Shown: positions 1 through 6,772 of the stretch, piece after piece
Numbering within the stretch: the stretch's first letter is position 1
How the letters are laid out: each line of letters starts with the position of its first letter
DNA from: Roseiarcus sp.
GTDB taxonomy: Bacteria > Pseudomonadota > Alphaproteobacteria > Rhizobiales > Beijerinckiaceae
Length of the DNA: 10,128 nt
Assembly (NCBI GenBank): GCA_030153205.1
Contig: JASLHV010000451.1
Location: 1-10,128, forward strand
Reading direction: 5' to 3'
Position numbers and translations under genes: made by a program
The notes under the pieces: model-generated
What the model saw: only the letters and a program-made list of their open reading frames with translations
Told to the model about the DNA's origin: nothing
Database searches by the model: none

Positions 1-1
1 C

Positions 2-757
2 GTCGCCCGGGTCGCGGGCTTTGATCCGCTCCGCGCGCCGCTCGAAGTCAAGCGCCGCGTCGGCTACATGCCGGACCAACTCGGTTTCTATGACGATCTC
101 TCCGGCGCCGCCAATTTGCGCTACATCGCGCGGCTCCTCGGCTTACCGGATAAAGAAGCCGATGCGCGCATCAAGGTCGCGCTGGAACGCGTGCGGCTCG
201 ACGGAGCGGCGGAGAAACGGGTTAAAACCTATTCGCGCGGCATGCGTCAACGGCTGGCCGTCGCTGAAATCCTGATGAAACGGGTCAGCGTGGCGATACT
301 CGACGAGCCGACCAGCGGACTCGACCCACAATCGACGCGCGAGTTCCTCGATCTCATCCGCACCCTCAAGCACGACGGCGTCACCGTCATTCTGTCGTCT
401 CACCTTCTCGACCAGGTACAATCGATCTGCGATCGTGTCGCGCTCTTTAACCGCGGTAAGATCGGTCTTTTGGGCCGCGTCGGCGATTTGGTCAGCGACG
501 TTCTCGGCGGTACGCATGTCATCCGGGTCGAGGCCGAAGGCGCCGGGTTGCCCGAGGCGATCGCCAAGGTCCCCGGCGTGACGCGCATAACGCCGCGCGA
601 CGACGGCTTTGTCATCGAGGCGCGCGGCGACCTGCGCACTGATATCGCGCGCGCGGTTGTCGGCGCCGGCGGCAGCTTGAGCATGATCGCCGCAGGCCAT
701 GCGAGTCTGGTCGACGTCTACGCGCGCTATTTCGAAGAGGTGCGCGATGCGGCGTGA
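2..757 (+). CDS. ABC transporter ATP-binding protein, NosF-like (5' truncated by window edge)
   Basis: This is the nucleotide-binding subunit of an ABC-2 type exporter; it hydrolyses ATP on the cytoplasmic face of the membrane to power the permease encoded next. The frame is open from base 2, so the start and the Walker A loop lie left of the window. Visible in order are the Q-loop (GYMPDQ, about 62-79), a signature motif in the variant form YSRGM (230-244), Walker B VAILDE followed by PTSGLDP (290-328) and the switch histidine in SSHLL (His codon at 401). After about base 440 comes a roughly 100-residue C-terminal extension, common in the NosF/CcmA-like branch. The stop (755-757) lies inside the permease gene, an 11-base overlap that indicates translational coupling. 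Family assignment is firm. The NosF likeness rests on this pairing with a NosY-type permease. The substrate is unknown. Confidence 0.93.
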   Translation, partial: VARVAGFDPLRAPLEVKRRVGYMPDQLGFYDDLSGAANLRYIARLLGLPDKEADARIKVALERVRLDGAAEKRVKTYSRGMRQRLAVAEILMKRVSVAILDEPTSGLDPQSTREFLDLIRTLKHDGVTVILSSHLLDQVQSICDRVALFNRGKIGLLGRVGDLVSDVLGGTHVIRVEAEGAGLPEAIAKVPGVTRITPRDDGFVIEARGDLRTDIARAVVGAGGSLSMIAAGHASLVDVYARYFEEVRDAA

Positions 758-1700
758 GGGCTCCGTTTTTGCCGGTCTCGGCGCGGTCACAATGAAGGAG
801 CTCGCCGACAATCTGACTAGCGCGCGCATGCGCCTCTTGGAGATTCTCGTCTTTGTCACAGGCGCCGCGGCGGTGTATGCAACGATCGGCGGCGTCAGGG
901 CGACGGTCAGCGAGGATCCCTTCGTGTTCTTGCGTTTGTTCACGACGCCACACGAACCGTTGCCTTCATTCGTCGCTTTCCTAGGTTTCCTGATTCCGAT
1001 CGTCGCGATCGCCCTGGGCTTCGATTCGATCTCGAGCGAATTTAATCGGCGGACGATGAGCCGCGTCCTTGCTCAACCGATCTATCGGGATGCGTTGCTT
1101 TTCGGGAAGTTTCTCGCTGGCCTCGTCACGCTCGCCGTGATGCTCGTCGCTCTATGGTTGCTGCTGGTCGGCCTCGGCCTTCTCCTGCTCGGCCTGCCGC
1201 CCAGTGGCGACGAAGTGCTTCGCGGCGTCGCTTTCCTCGGCGTGGCCATCGCCTACGGCGGCGTGTGGCTTGCCTTGGCGATGTTGGCCTCCATCGTCTT
1301 TCGCTCGGCGGCGACGGCGGCGCTGACCTGTCTTGCCATCTGGCTCCTCTTCGCCTTCTTCTGGCAAATGATCGCCCCGCTCGTCGCCCTATGGATCGCC
1401 CCGGTCGACCCCTTCGATCCTTATTCGCAGCTCCATGCGATTAACGTCGGTATGGACATCTCACGTATTTCGCCGAACCATCTTTTTGCGGAGACGACGC
1501 TTGCGATCCTCGATCCCTCGACAAAGGCGCTAGGACCCGTTCTGTCGAGCGACGTCGAGGGTTTAATCACCGGAGCGCCTCTGCCCATCGGACAGAGCTT
1601 GCTTCTCATCTGGCCGCAATTGACCGGCCTATTGGCCGTCATGGTGGCGCTGTTCACCCTCGCTTATGTGTCGTTCCAGCGTCAGGAAGTCAGGGCGTAA
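747..1700 (+). CDS. ABC-2 type transporter permease, NosY-like
   Basis: Membrane subunit of the exporter whose ATPase precedes it, about 317 residues. I chose the ATG at 747 because GAAGAGG (734-740) sits six bases upstream; an upstream in-frame start at 699 would lie deeper in the ATPase gene and has no such site. Six hydrophobic segments can be read at roughly residues 30-46, 74-92, 122-150, 160-182, 190-215 and 285-309. Between segments 2 and 3 is the cytoplasmic stretch EFNRRTMSRVLAQPIYR followed by GKFLAG, which matches the E...T...LLAQPxxR...GKxL pattern of ABC-2 permeases such as NosY and Gld-type proteins. A long non-cytoplasmic loop (about 216-284) separates the last two segments. 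In denitrifiers NosY works with NosF and NosD in maturing the nitrous oxide reductase copper site, but no other nos gene is visible, so a generic exporter is equally possible. Confidence 0.9.
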   Translation: MRREGSVFAGLGAVTMKELADNLTSARMRLLEILVFVTGAAAVYATIGGVRATVSEDPFVFLRLFTTPHEPLPSFVAFLGFLIPIVAIALGFDSISSEFNRRTMSRVLAQPIYRDALLFGKFLAGLVTLAVMLVALWLLLVGLGLLLLGLPPSGDEVLRGVAFLGVAIAYGGVWLALAMLASIVFRSAATAALTCLAIWLLFAFFWQMIAPLVALWIAPVDPFDPYSQLHAINVGMDISRISPNHLFAETTLAILDPSTKALGPVLSSDVEGLITGAPLPIGQSLLLIWPQLTGLLAVMVALFTLAYVSFQRQEVRA

Positions 1701-2295
1701 AACGAAAATCGCCAACGCGTACTGCTAGATCGCGTTCGTAATTATAAGTACACGGGCGATCCGGCGATTCAGGAAGGCATCGACTTTCGAGCGGGGGAGC
1801 GTGTGGCGTCAACGCCGCTAGCCGATCCGTGGTGCTCGGCTGGGCGCATGAGGACGGCGATGAACACGACCACGCCTTTAGCCCCACTCCGCGATGCGCC
1901 CGCCGGACCGTCCTGACCCGTTTTTCTCTGCATGGCGGCGGCGGCCGCGCCAGTCGATGTCGCCCAACTACTGTCTGTCCAACAAGGGACGATCGTCTCG
2001 CGGTCTAAGCCGATCTTCATTGTCAACCAGAACGTGCGGCGCGATTGCGCGATCCAAATTCCGAACAACGGCAACAACCACCTTACGCGATCAATTGGCG
2101 CCGTTCGATCAGGTTTGCCACCGTCGATCGCTGATCGCATGCAAACAGTTTTGGACTTGTTGCTAGCGAGAGAATGCAAGGCGCGTACGCCGTTATGCAA
2201 TCGAACCCAATGTGAAGGAAGTTTAATGGCCGCACCACGCAACTTCGAACGCGGGCTCTTGTTCTTAATAGAGAAACCCGCATAGGAGAACGATG
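1701..2295. other. 595-base stretch without a convincing gene
   Basis: No frame here has a good ribosome binding site together with recognisable protein features. The permease frame stays open after its TAA for 71 codons, to the TGA at 1914-1916. A plus-strand frame from 1932 to 2285 and a minus-strand frame from 2242 to 1769 overlap each other; both have low-complexity or unlikely composition and I do not recognise either. I see no terminator with a T-run after the permease. The last 45 bases hold a hairpin just before the next gene, listed separately. The stretch may be a decayed gene or simple spacer. Confidence 0.5.
2251..2281 (+). promoter_or_regulatory. Hairpin in the 5' leader of the small exported-protein gene
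   Basis: GCGGGCTCT (2251-2259) can pair with AGAG (2270-2273) plus CCCGC (2277-2281). This gives a nine-pair stem with an AAA bulge on the 3' side and a ten-base loop. The stem ends two bases before the ribosome binding site AGGAG (2284-2288). It is not followed by a T-run, so it is not an intrinsic terminator. A role in translation control or mRNA stability is inferred from position only. Confidence 0.35.
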
Positions 2296-2661
2296 ATGAA
2301 TAGGATAGTTATTGCGGCGGTGTCAGCGGTCTTTGTGGCCAGCGCAGCAAGCGCAGCAAGTGTCAACACCACAAGCACCGAGCGGGAGCAGGGTGTGCAA
2401 ACGTCGAGTACGCATGCGTCTCCTCAGATTCGACAGGAAATTCGAGATCAACTTGCGAAGGCGGGCCTTACCGACATCAAGGTTGTTCCTGAAGAATATG
2501 TGGTGCATGCGAAGAACAAGGGGGGCAATCCAGTCGTAATGGTCGTGGGTCCGAATTCTTTTTTGGAAATGACAGAAGTCAAAGTATCCAATCCGAATGA
2601 CACCCAGGCGAAGCGCTCTCGGGTTGAACCGGATCCCACGCCATTGGCTATGCAGCATTAG
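2296..2661 (+). CDS. Small exported protein, PepSY-like
   Basis: A 121-residue protein starting MNRIVIAAVSAVFVASAASA, a clear signal peptide with a likely cleavage after ASA-ASA near residue 22, so it probably acts in the periplasm. The mature part begins with a Ser/Thr-rich stretch. A compact domain of about 55 residues follows: IRQEIRDQLAKAGLTDIKVV, then PEEYVVHAKNKGG and PVVMVVGPNSF. This is the helix-strand-strand layout of small PepSY-like proteins common in Hyphomicrobiales, whose function is not established. The tail is polar and proline-containing. Tandem ATGs stand at 2293 and 2296; I prefer 2296 because AGGAG at 2284-2288 is then seven bases away instead of four. It stands alone between two gaps and has no obvious partner. 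The signal peptide is confident; the PepSY link is tentative. Confidence 0.8.
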   Translation: MNRIVIAAVSAVFVASAASAASVNTTSTEREQGVQTSSTHASPQIRQEIRDQLAKAGLTDIKVVPEEYVVHAKNKGGNPVVMVVGPNSFLEMTEVKVSNPNDTQAKRSRVEPDPTPLAMQH

Positions 2662-2747
2662 AACTTGTCGATATCGCACCTCTAAGACCGATGCCTGCCG
2701 ATCTTCTGCCTTGCGTCGGCGGGCTCGCCGGGAGGGGCGGGGCTGAC

Positions 2748-2761
2748 TTCAGTTTACTGAA
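2748..2761. repeat. Perfect inverted repeat, 6+6 with a 2-base centre
   Basis: TTCAGT, then TT, then ACTGAA. It lies 87 bases after the exported-protein gene in a non-coding gap of about 235 bases. The two-base centre makes a stable RNA hairpin unlikely, so a protein-binding site is the more natural reading, but nothing ties it to a regulator here. Confidence 0.3.
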
Positions 2762-2815
2762 CCGGACCCTGCCGGCGATGAAAGGGACAGTCGATGGGAT
2801 GGGGTTGGTGGAACG

Positions 2816-2960
2816 ATGACCTTTTCGGCTTAACGCGTCCGATTTCGTTGCGATCAGTCGCAAGTTAGTCGATCGCTACGGCGCTCGATCCGCGACGGTG
2901 CTTATGAAGACCACGGTGGTTCGATGGTCGGATATTCTAGATTGCATCGGGCTTCCGCTT
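2816..2960 (+). pseudogene. Possible frameshifted remnant of a small alphaproteobacterial protein
   Basis: Upstream of the usable start codons at 2898/2904 the same frame is open from 2820 and reads NASDFVAISRKLVDRYGARS, continuing into RWSDILDCIGLPL (about residues 9-21 of the frame that begins at 2898). This resembles widespread 55-65 residue proteins of the pattern xxIAxxLVxRYGxxAxxxA...VWxxILxAIxxL. That upstream part has no ATG, GTG or TTG in frame. An ATG at 2816 preceded by GGTGGA opens a different frame that stops after five codons at TAA. One added or lost base near 2831 would join the two. This reading is from memory of the family and is uncertain. Confidence 0.2.
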
Positions 2961-3416
2961 CGGCAATCGCTCGACGAAGAGCGGGAGCTTTGTAGAAAGG
3001 GCCTGCGACAATATGGCAGCGAGCATTTCACTCAGCAGTGCGCTCACCCCGCCCTAAGTTTCCGTAAAATGCAAGAAGGCCGATTCGACCCCAGCGCCGG
3101 CCACCCGGCAAGAAACATGGCGAAGCCGCGCGTAAACCTAGCCACGGATCCGAACACCCCTTATCCGACGGTGCGTCGTCATTTGAGCACGGTCAACGCC
3201 GGCATGTACTGCAGCCATTGTGGCGAATTCTTTGCCTTAGCCGTATCGCCCCCGAACACCGCGCCGCCTGACGTCGAGTTCACTGCTGACGGTCTGTTGC
3301 TTTTCGAATGTCCCTTTTGCAATCGGCGGCAGCTTCGTGAGGCGTCCGAGATTGTTCAAATTCGGTTGACCCAAGAAAATAGACGAAGACCGATCGCGCC
3401 AATTAATTTCCATTAA
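2898..3416 (+). CDS. Hypothetical protein with two CxxC pairs (zinc-ribbon-like)
   Basis: The frame reads 172 codons from GTG 2898 or 170 from ATG 2904. Its recognisable part is C-terminal: YCSHCGEFFAL and LLLFECPFCNRRQLREAS place cysteines at residues 105, 108, 138 and 141 (numbered from 2898). Two CxxC pairs about 30 residues apart are typical of a structural zinc ribbon and would suit nucleic-acid or protein binding. The first 70 residues look unrelated to the rest and may include a remnant of another small gene. None of the candidate starts (2898, 2904, 3117, 3204) has a good ribosome binding site, so the true product could be only about 70-100 residues. I do not recognise the protein. 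Its neighbours, a small exported protein and another orphan, give no hint. The conserved-looking metal site argues against a chance frame. Confidence 0.5.
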   Translation: MLMKTTVVRWSDILDCIGLPLRQSLDEERELCRKGLRQYGSEHFTQQCAHPALSFRKMQEGRFDPSAGHPARNMAKPRVNLATDPNTPYPTVRRHLSTVNAGMYCSHCGEFFALAVSPPNTAPPDVEFTADGLLLFECPFCNRRQLREASEIVQIRLTQENRRRPIAPINFH

Positions 3417-3844
3417 GGTTCAGAAAATCCATCGTTTTGGGAACATGCTCAATCCCTGAAGATGCAGTTTTCGCGTGGCCGGTGCTCGAGAGTTTAGCGG
3501 GCCAGGATAGTGGGCGAATACGATCGATGCGCGCGGGCAAGGGCTTGATTGAGCCGCTGTTCGTGGCTATGTGGCAAGCCGGTAACGTCGTTGCAAGCGC
3601 TCGATATGTGGCGGCGGCCTTTGGACCTTCGAAGATCTATGCGCCCTCGCGATCTCTTCATGCCTAACGAGACTCATTCGACTTTAGTACGCGCCATTCT
3701 GCCGCAGGCTAGGCAAAAAAATGCGGCGCTCATTTGCGAAATTCACCAAAGTTGTGCCTCTCTTCTCAATTACCGGAGATGATCTGACCCGTCGCATGCG
3801 GCCTACGCGCTTATACTGCCGTTCAGTTTTTGTTGGAGGGGACT
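3417..3844. other. 428-base stretch without a convincing gene
   Basis: Short open frames from 3437, 3549 and 3721 cover most of this gap, but they overlap in different frames, start at poor sites and show no recognisable domain. The stretch carries one copy of a 15-base direct repeat (3640-3654). It also holds a wide inverted repeat GCCGCA/TGCGGC (3701-3706 and 3722-3727) around an A7 run. Near the right end TATACT (3812-3817) could be a -10 box for the following gene, but no matching -35 box stands 16-18 bases upstream. Confidence 0.5.
3640..3654. repeat. 15-base direct repeat, copy 1
   Basis: TGCGCCCTCGCGATC, identical to the copy at 4152-4166 about 510 bases to the right. The two copies bracket the 92-residue hypothetical gene. 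The flanking bases differ. Confidence 0.5.
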
Positions 3845-4123
3845 ATGACGCAAATCCGTTGGGAGGACCTAACTCGCGAGCATCTGGATCGATATTCCCG
3901 CATCGAAGCCGTTGCGGGGTTCGATGACGAGACGTTTAGAGAAGTTGTTTGGGAAAAAACGTGGCTCTCGTCCCTCGCCGCGGGAGACAACGTCTCACAG
4001 AAAGCGCGGACGCTTTTTGTCCGGGTCCCCTCTGTAAGCGACGCGTGGGTTCACCGGATTCGAAACACCATCAAAACCCTCTCGGAGCAACCGACCAAGC
4101 CGGTGGAGCAATTTTCGGAATAA
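3845..4123 (+). CDS. Hypothetical protein, 92 residues
   Basis: A small soluble protein beginning MTQIRWEDLTREHLDRYSRI. The start is well supported: GGAGGGGA (3835-3842) lies directly upstream of ATG 3845. An in-frame TTG at 3830 would precede that site. There is no signal peptide, membrane segment or cysteine. The first half is acidic and aromatic and probably helical; the second half is basic (VHRIRNTIKTL) and ends in a polar tail. I do not recognise the family. It is transcribed toward the MarR gene, which is on the opposite strand, with 137 bases between them. The gene lies between two copies of a 15-base repeat, which could mark an inserted unit. The strong ribosome binding site is the main reason to believe it is real; function cannot be inferred. 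Confidence 0.6.
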   Translation: MTQIRWEDLTREHLDRYSRIEAVAGFDDETFREVVWEKTWLSSLAAGDNVSQKARTLFVRVPSVSDAWVHRIRNTIKTLSEQPTKPVEQFSE

Positions 4124-4151
4124 TACTCGCCCAGACCAACGACAAATATAC

Positions 4152-4166
4152 TGCGCCCTCGCGATC
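4152..4166. repeat. 15-base direct repeat, copy 2
   Basis: Identical to 3640-3654. It lies in the 137-base gap between the convergent ends of the 92-residue gene and the MarR gene. That gap also has a weak inverted repeat, CTCCTC (4180-4185) with GAGGAG (4201-4206), too loosely spaced to call a terminator. Confidence 0.5.
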
Positions 4167-4260
4167 AACGCCGTAATGGCTCCTCGGTCCCAACGGCGCG
4201 GAGGAGAAACGGGTCATCTGTACCTGGCCGCCTGGGAATCCCCCGGAGGTCGAAAAGTCG

Positions 4261-4752
4261 CTATGGTTTTGTTCCAGAACGACGATCGCGTCCCTTGTTA
4301 ATTCGACGCCAGTCGTCTAACGGACCCACACGCTGGCCCATCTGTCTCAGCCGCCTCAGCGACTCGGCGAGGAGCGGTTCTTGCCCTAAAAGTTCCTTAA
4401 CGTGTTGCGTGGCCAGGTGCTCCAGCACGCTCGCGCCTTTCACCGTGAGCGAAACGAGCACGCTGCGGCCGTCGGTTGACGAATGCTTTCTCTCTACCAG
4501 GGCGCTGGCGACAAGGCGGTCGATCATTTGGACGGCGCCGTGCGGTTGCAACAACATCTGTTCGGCAAAGTCGCGGATCATGATCGGGCCCGCGGTGTGA
4601 GTCTTAACAACTAGCAAGGCTTGATATTGCTGAGCAGTCACGCCGGCGGCGGAAGTCGCTGCCTCGCTGAAAGCGAGGAATCGGCGCAAAGCAAGCCTGA
4701 ACGCCGCGAGGCCTTCGTAAACGCTCGGATCTATCGGGTCTGTTTTTTTCAT
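4261..4752 (-). CDS. MarR family transcriptional regulator
   Basis: A 163-residue winged-helix DNA-binding protein, the usual MarR length. The N-terminal helix (about 12-35) would form the dimer interface. QQYQALLVV (41-49) matches the MarR helix 2 region. IMIRDFAEQMLLQPHGAVQMIDRLV (57-81) is the helix-turn-helix, shown here only to locate its recognition helix at about 70-82. The wing contains the diagnostic D-x-R pattern in SSTDGRSVLVSLTVKG (91-106). The C-terminal helices complete the dimerisation domain, and the tail is basic. There is no cysteine anywhere, so thiol sensing of the OhrR kind is excluded and a small ligand or another signal is more likely. The start at 4752 has no strong ribosome binding site nearby. 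The gene diverges from the ClC channel across 196 bases that contain a palindrome, so regulation of that channel and of itself is the simplest expectation. Confidence 0.93.
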   Translation of the reverse strand: MKKTDPIDPSVYEGLAAFRLALRRFLAFSEAATSAAGVTAQQYQALLVVKTHTAGPIMIRDFAEQMLLQPHGAVQMIDRLVASALVERKHSSTDGRSVLVSLTVKGASVLEHLATQHVKELLGQEPLLAESLRRLRQMGQRVGPLDDWRRINKGRDRRSGTKP

Positions 4753-4845
4753 TCGTTTCGTTTCGTGCCCCCCCGAACCACCCGCCTCTTCGCACGTCCC
4801 GCAGCATCGTGGAAGATCGGGCCGACTTCTAAAGGCTCGGCGAAT

Positions 4846-4857
4846 ATGTCATGACAT
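4846..4857. promoter_or_regulatory. Candidate MarR operator, perfect palindrome
   Basis: ATGTCATGACAT is a perfect 12-base palindrome in an AT-rich pocket (AATATGTCATGACATGATAT, 4843-4862). It sits between the divergent MarR and ClC genes, 94 bases from the MarR start and 92 from the ClC start. MarR dimers typically bind palindromes of this size in the gap next to their own gene. I could not place convincing -35/-10 pairs around it. Further right, CTGGA/TCCAG (4875-4889) forms a small hairpin in the presumed ClC leader. Confidence 0.5.
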
Positions 4858-4948
4858 GATATAGGGCCTGCACTCTGGAGAGAATCCAGCGATCCAGGCC
4901 TCCCGCGAGGGTGTCAGAAAGACTAGTCGAATCAAGCCGAAAGCCGTT

Positions 4949-6772
4949 ATGAAATCCGAATTCATCAATACTGGCGCCAATACCGCATCCGCCTTACGCG
5001 ATGGAGACCAAGCTCGCACGCTCAGCCTCCTTCGGCTGACGCTGTTGGCGCTCTCTCTCGGGGCAGTCACGGGAATCGGAGCAGTCCTTTTCCGAGATCT
5101 GATCAATCTTTTACACAATCTCTTCTTCGCGGGTCGCTTCGATTTTGCCTACGACGCGAACACATTCACAGCGCCAAGTCGATGGGGTCCGTTTGTTATT
5201 CTTGCGCCAGTTGTTGGGGGCATTGTTGTCACATTCTTAGTTAGCAATTTCGCCCCGGAGGCCAAAGGCCATGGCGTGCCCGAGGTGATGGACGCCATTT
5301 ATTACAAGGAGGGCGTAATCCGACCGATCGTTGCGCTGGTTAAATCATTCGCCTCCGCGTTCGCGATCGGAAGCGGGTCATCCGTCGGGCGTGAGGGGCC
5401 GATCATCCAGATCGGCTCGGCGATCGGGTCAACGCTGGGTCAGGTTGTTCCGATGCCCACTGGCCAACGCATTACACTCGTCGCTGCTGGCGCGGGCGCG
5501 GGCATCGCCGCGACCTTCAATACGCCGATCGGCGGCGTGATGTTCGCCATCGAACTGATGTTGCCGGAAGTAAGCGTCGACACCTTCTTGCCGGTAGCGG
5601 TTGCAACCGGCACGGCCACCTTTGTCGGGCGATGGTTTTTCGGCGATCAGCCCGCGTTCCAGGTGCCCACTATCGTAGCGATGACGCCTCATGCGGACAC
5701 GGTGGCGTTGCTTCTCCTGTACACTGTCTTGGGTGGATTGGTGGGCGTCGCGGCCGCTGGATTTGTTCGGGGCATTCACATCGTCGAGGACGCCTTCGAC
5801 CATATCCCTGGGCGTTACACGCGACACATGCTCGGGATGCTGCTGGTAGGGATCCTGATGTACGCACTGTTCCGAGGCTTAGGTCAATATTACGTCGACG
5901 GTGTCGGCTACAGTACGATTGAGAGCATTCTGATCGGCGACACATCGGCAGCGTGGCTGCTAGCTTTATTGTTCATATGCAAGGCGCTGGCGACGACAAC
6001 AAGTCTCGGCTCCGGATCGTCGGGCGGAATTTTTTCGCCCTCATTGTTCATGGGCGCGACGCTCGGAGGCGGCTTCGCCTCGCTACTCGCCGCAATCACG
6101 CCGCAAATGCCGCTAAGCGTCCCAGCTTTCGCCATGGTCGGCATGGGAGCTATGGTCGGCGGGGGTACTGGTGCGGTAATGACAGCCGTCACCATGATCT
6201 TCGAGATGACGCGTGACTATGACATCGTCATGCCATTAATCCTTGCCGTTGCGTCCAGCGTTGGCATTCGCCGGCTCCTCTCAAGCGAGAACATCTACAC
6301 CCTCAAGTTGGTTCGTCGCGGACGTAGGTTGCCGAAGGCGCTGCACGCCAACATGTTCCTTGTGCGTCATGCACTGGAAGTGATGGACTCCAACGTGCTG
6401 GTGCTACCGGCCAATGCGACATTCGACTCGCTTCTGCGTGATCATGTGACGAAATCGCAGTTCCACCACGTCGTCGTGACCAATGAAGGGCGCCTTTTCG
6501 GAGTCATCCGCGTCAACGCTGCCCTCTGGCGGGGAATTGAAATCGCCGGCAAACGAATGAATCTTGGTGACGTAGCCAGTCGCGATTTTACGATCGCTCG
6601 CGAGGACGCCGTCGCGTTCGATGTCATCGACCGGATGTGGCGTAGGCGCGCTTTTATGGCGATTGTTGTCAAAGGACGCGGCGTTCCTCATGGCGACGAT
6701 GTCGTAGGCGTTATCACCAAGGAGCACGTCGCTGACTCTGTGGCGAATAGCATGAAAATCTATCTGACTTGA
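4949..6772 (+). CDS. ClC family chloride channel with C-terminal CBS domains
   Basis: A 607-residue anion channel or exchanger of the inner membrane, working as a dimer. The ClC signatures are all present: GHGVPE (107-112) in place of the usual GSGIPE, GREGP (147-151) with the gating glutamate Glu149, FNTPIGG (190-196), GSGSSGGIFSP (354-364) and the chloride-coordinating tyrosine in TRDYDIVMP (Tyr424). The position of the internal proton glutamate of E. coli ClC (IIEEM, second E) is leucine here (AIELM, Leu203), as in channel-type members that carry a hydrophobic residue there. Residues 470-600 form a pair of CBS domains, a cytoplasmic module that often binds adenine nucleotides. The ATG at 4949 has only a weak upstream GAAAG (4939-4943). 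The gene diverges from a MarR regulator and precedes mprF. In rhizobia a ClC homologue called sycA is linked to acid tolerance and nodulation; orthology is not shown here. Confidence 0.95.
   Translation: MKSEFINTGANTASALRDGDQARTLSLLRLTLLALSLGAVTGIGAVLFRDLINLLHNLFFAGRFDFAYDANTFTAPSRWGPFVILAPVVGGIVVTFLVSNFAPEAKGHGVPEVMDAIYYKEGVIRPIVALVKSFASAFAIGSGSSVGREGPIIQIGSAIGSTLGQVVPMPTGQRITLVAAGAGAGIAATFNTPIGGVMFAIELMLPEVSVDTFLPVAVATGTATFVGRWFFGDQPAFQVPTIVAMTPHADTVALLLLYTVLGGLVGVAAAGFVRGIHIVEDAFDHIPGRYTRHMLGMLLVGILMYALFRGLGQYYVDGVGYSTIESILIGDTSAAWLLALLFICKALATTTSLGSGSSGGIFSPSLFMGATLGGGFASLLAAITPQMPLSVPAFAMVGMGAMVGGGTGAVMTAVTMIFEMTRDYDIVMPLILAVASSVGIRRLLSSENIYTLKLVRRGRRLPKALHANMFLVRHALEVMDSNVLVLPANATFDSLLRDHVTKSQFHHVVVTNEGRLFGVIRVNAALWRGIEIAGKRMNLGDVASRDFTIAREDAVAFDVIDRMWRRRAFMAIVVKGRGVPHGDDVVGVITKEHVADSVANSMKIYLT

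Noticed and set aside
143..943. Minus-strand open frame of 266 codons
   Set aside because: It lies antisense to the ABC ATPase and permease, which have clear motifs. It is a shadow of their codon usage.
1..1700. A nitrous oxide reductase maturation cluster (nosDFYL)
   Set aside because: Only NosF/NosY-like subunits are visible. No nosD, nosL or nosZ sequence is present, and these ABC-2 families have many other roles.
1769..2242. Minus-strand open frame of 157 codons
   Set aside because: Composition is unlike a real protein, with no domain and no good start site. Open frames of this length are common in GC-rich DNA, and it overlaps an equally doubtful plus-strand frame.
1932..2285. Plus-strand open frame of 117 codons ending inside the leader of the exported-protein gene
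   Set aside because: It starts with an alanine run without a ribosome site, shows no recognisable domain and has a mixed composition. The hairpin near its end also fits a leader better than a coding region.
3437..3667. TTG-initiated 76-codon frame
   Set aside because: It has a rare start codon, no ribosome site and no recognisable features.
3701..3727. Inverted repeat GCCGCA/TGCGGC around an A7 run as a terminator
   Set aside because: The A-run is inside the loop, not a T-run after the stem, and no gene ends just before it on either strand.
4180..4206. CTCCTC/GAGGAG as a terminator between convergent genes
   Set aside because: The six-pair stem has a 15-base loop and no T-run on either side.
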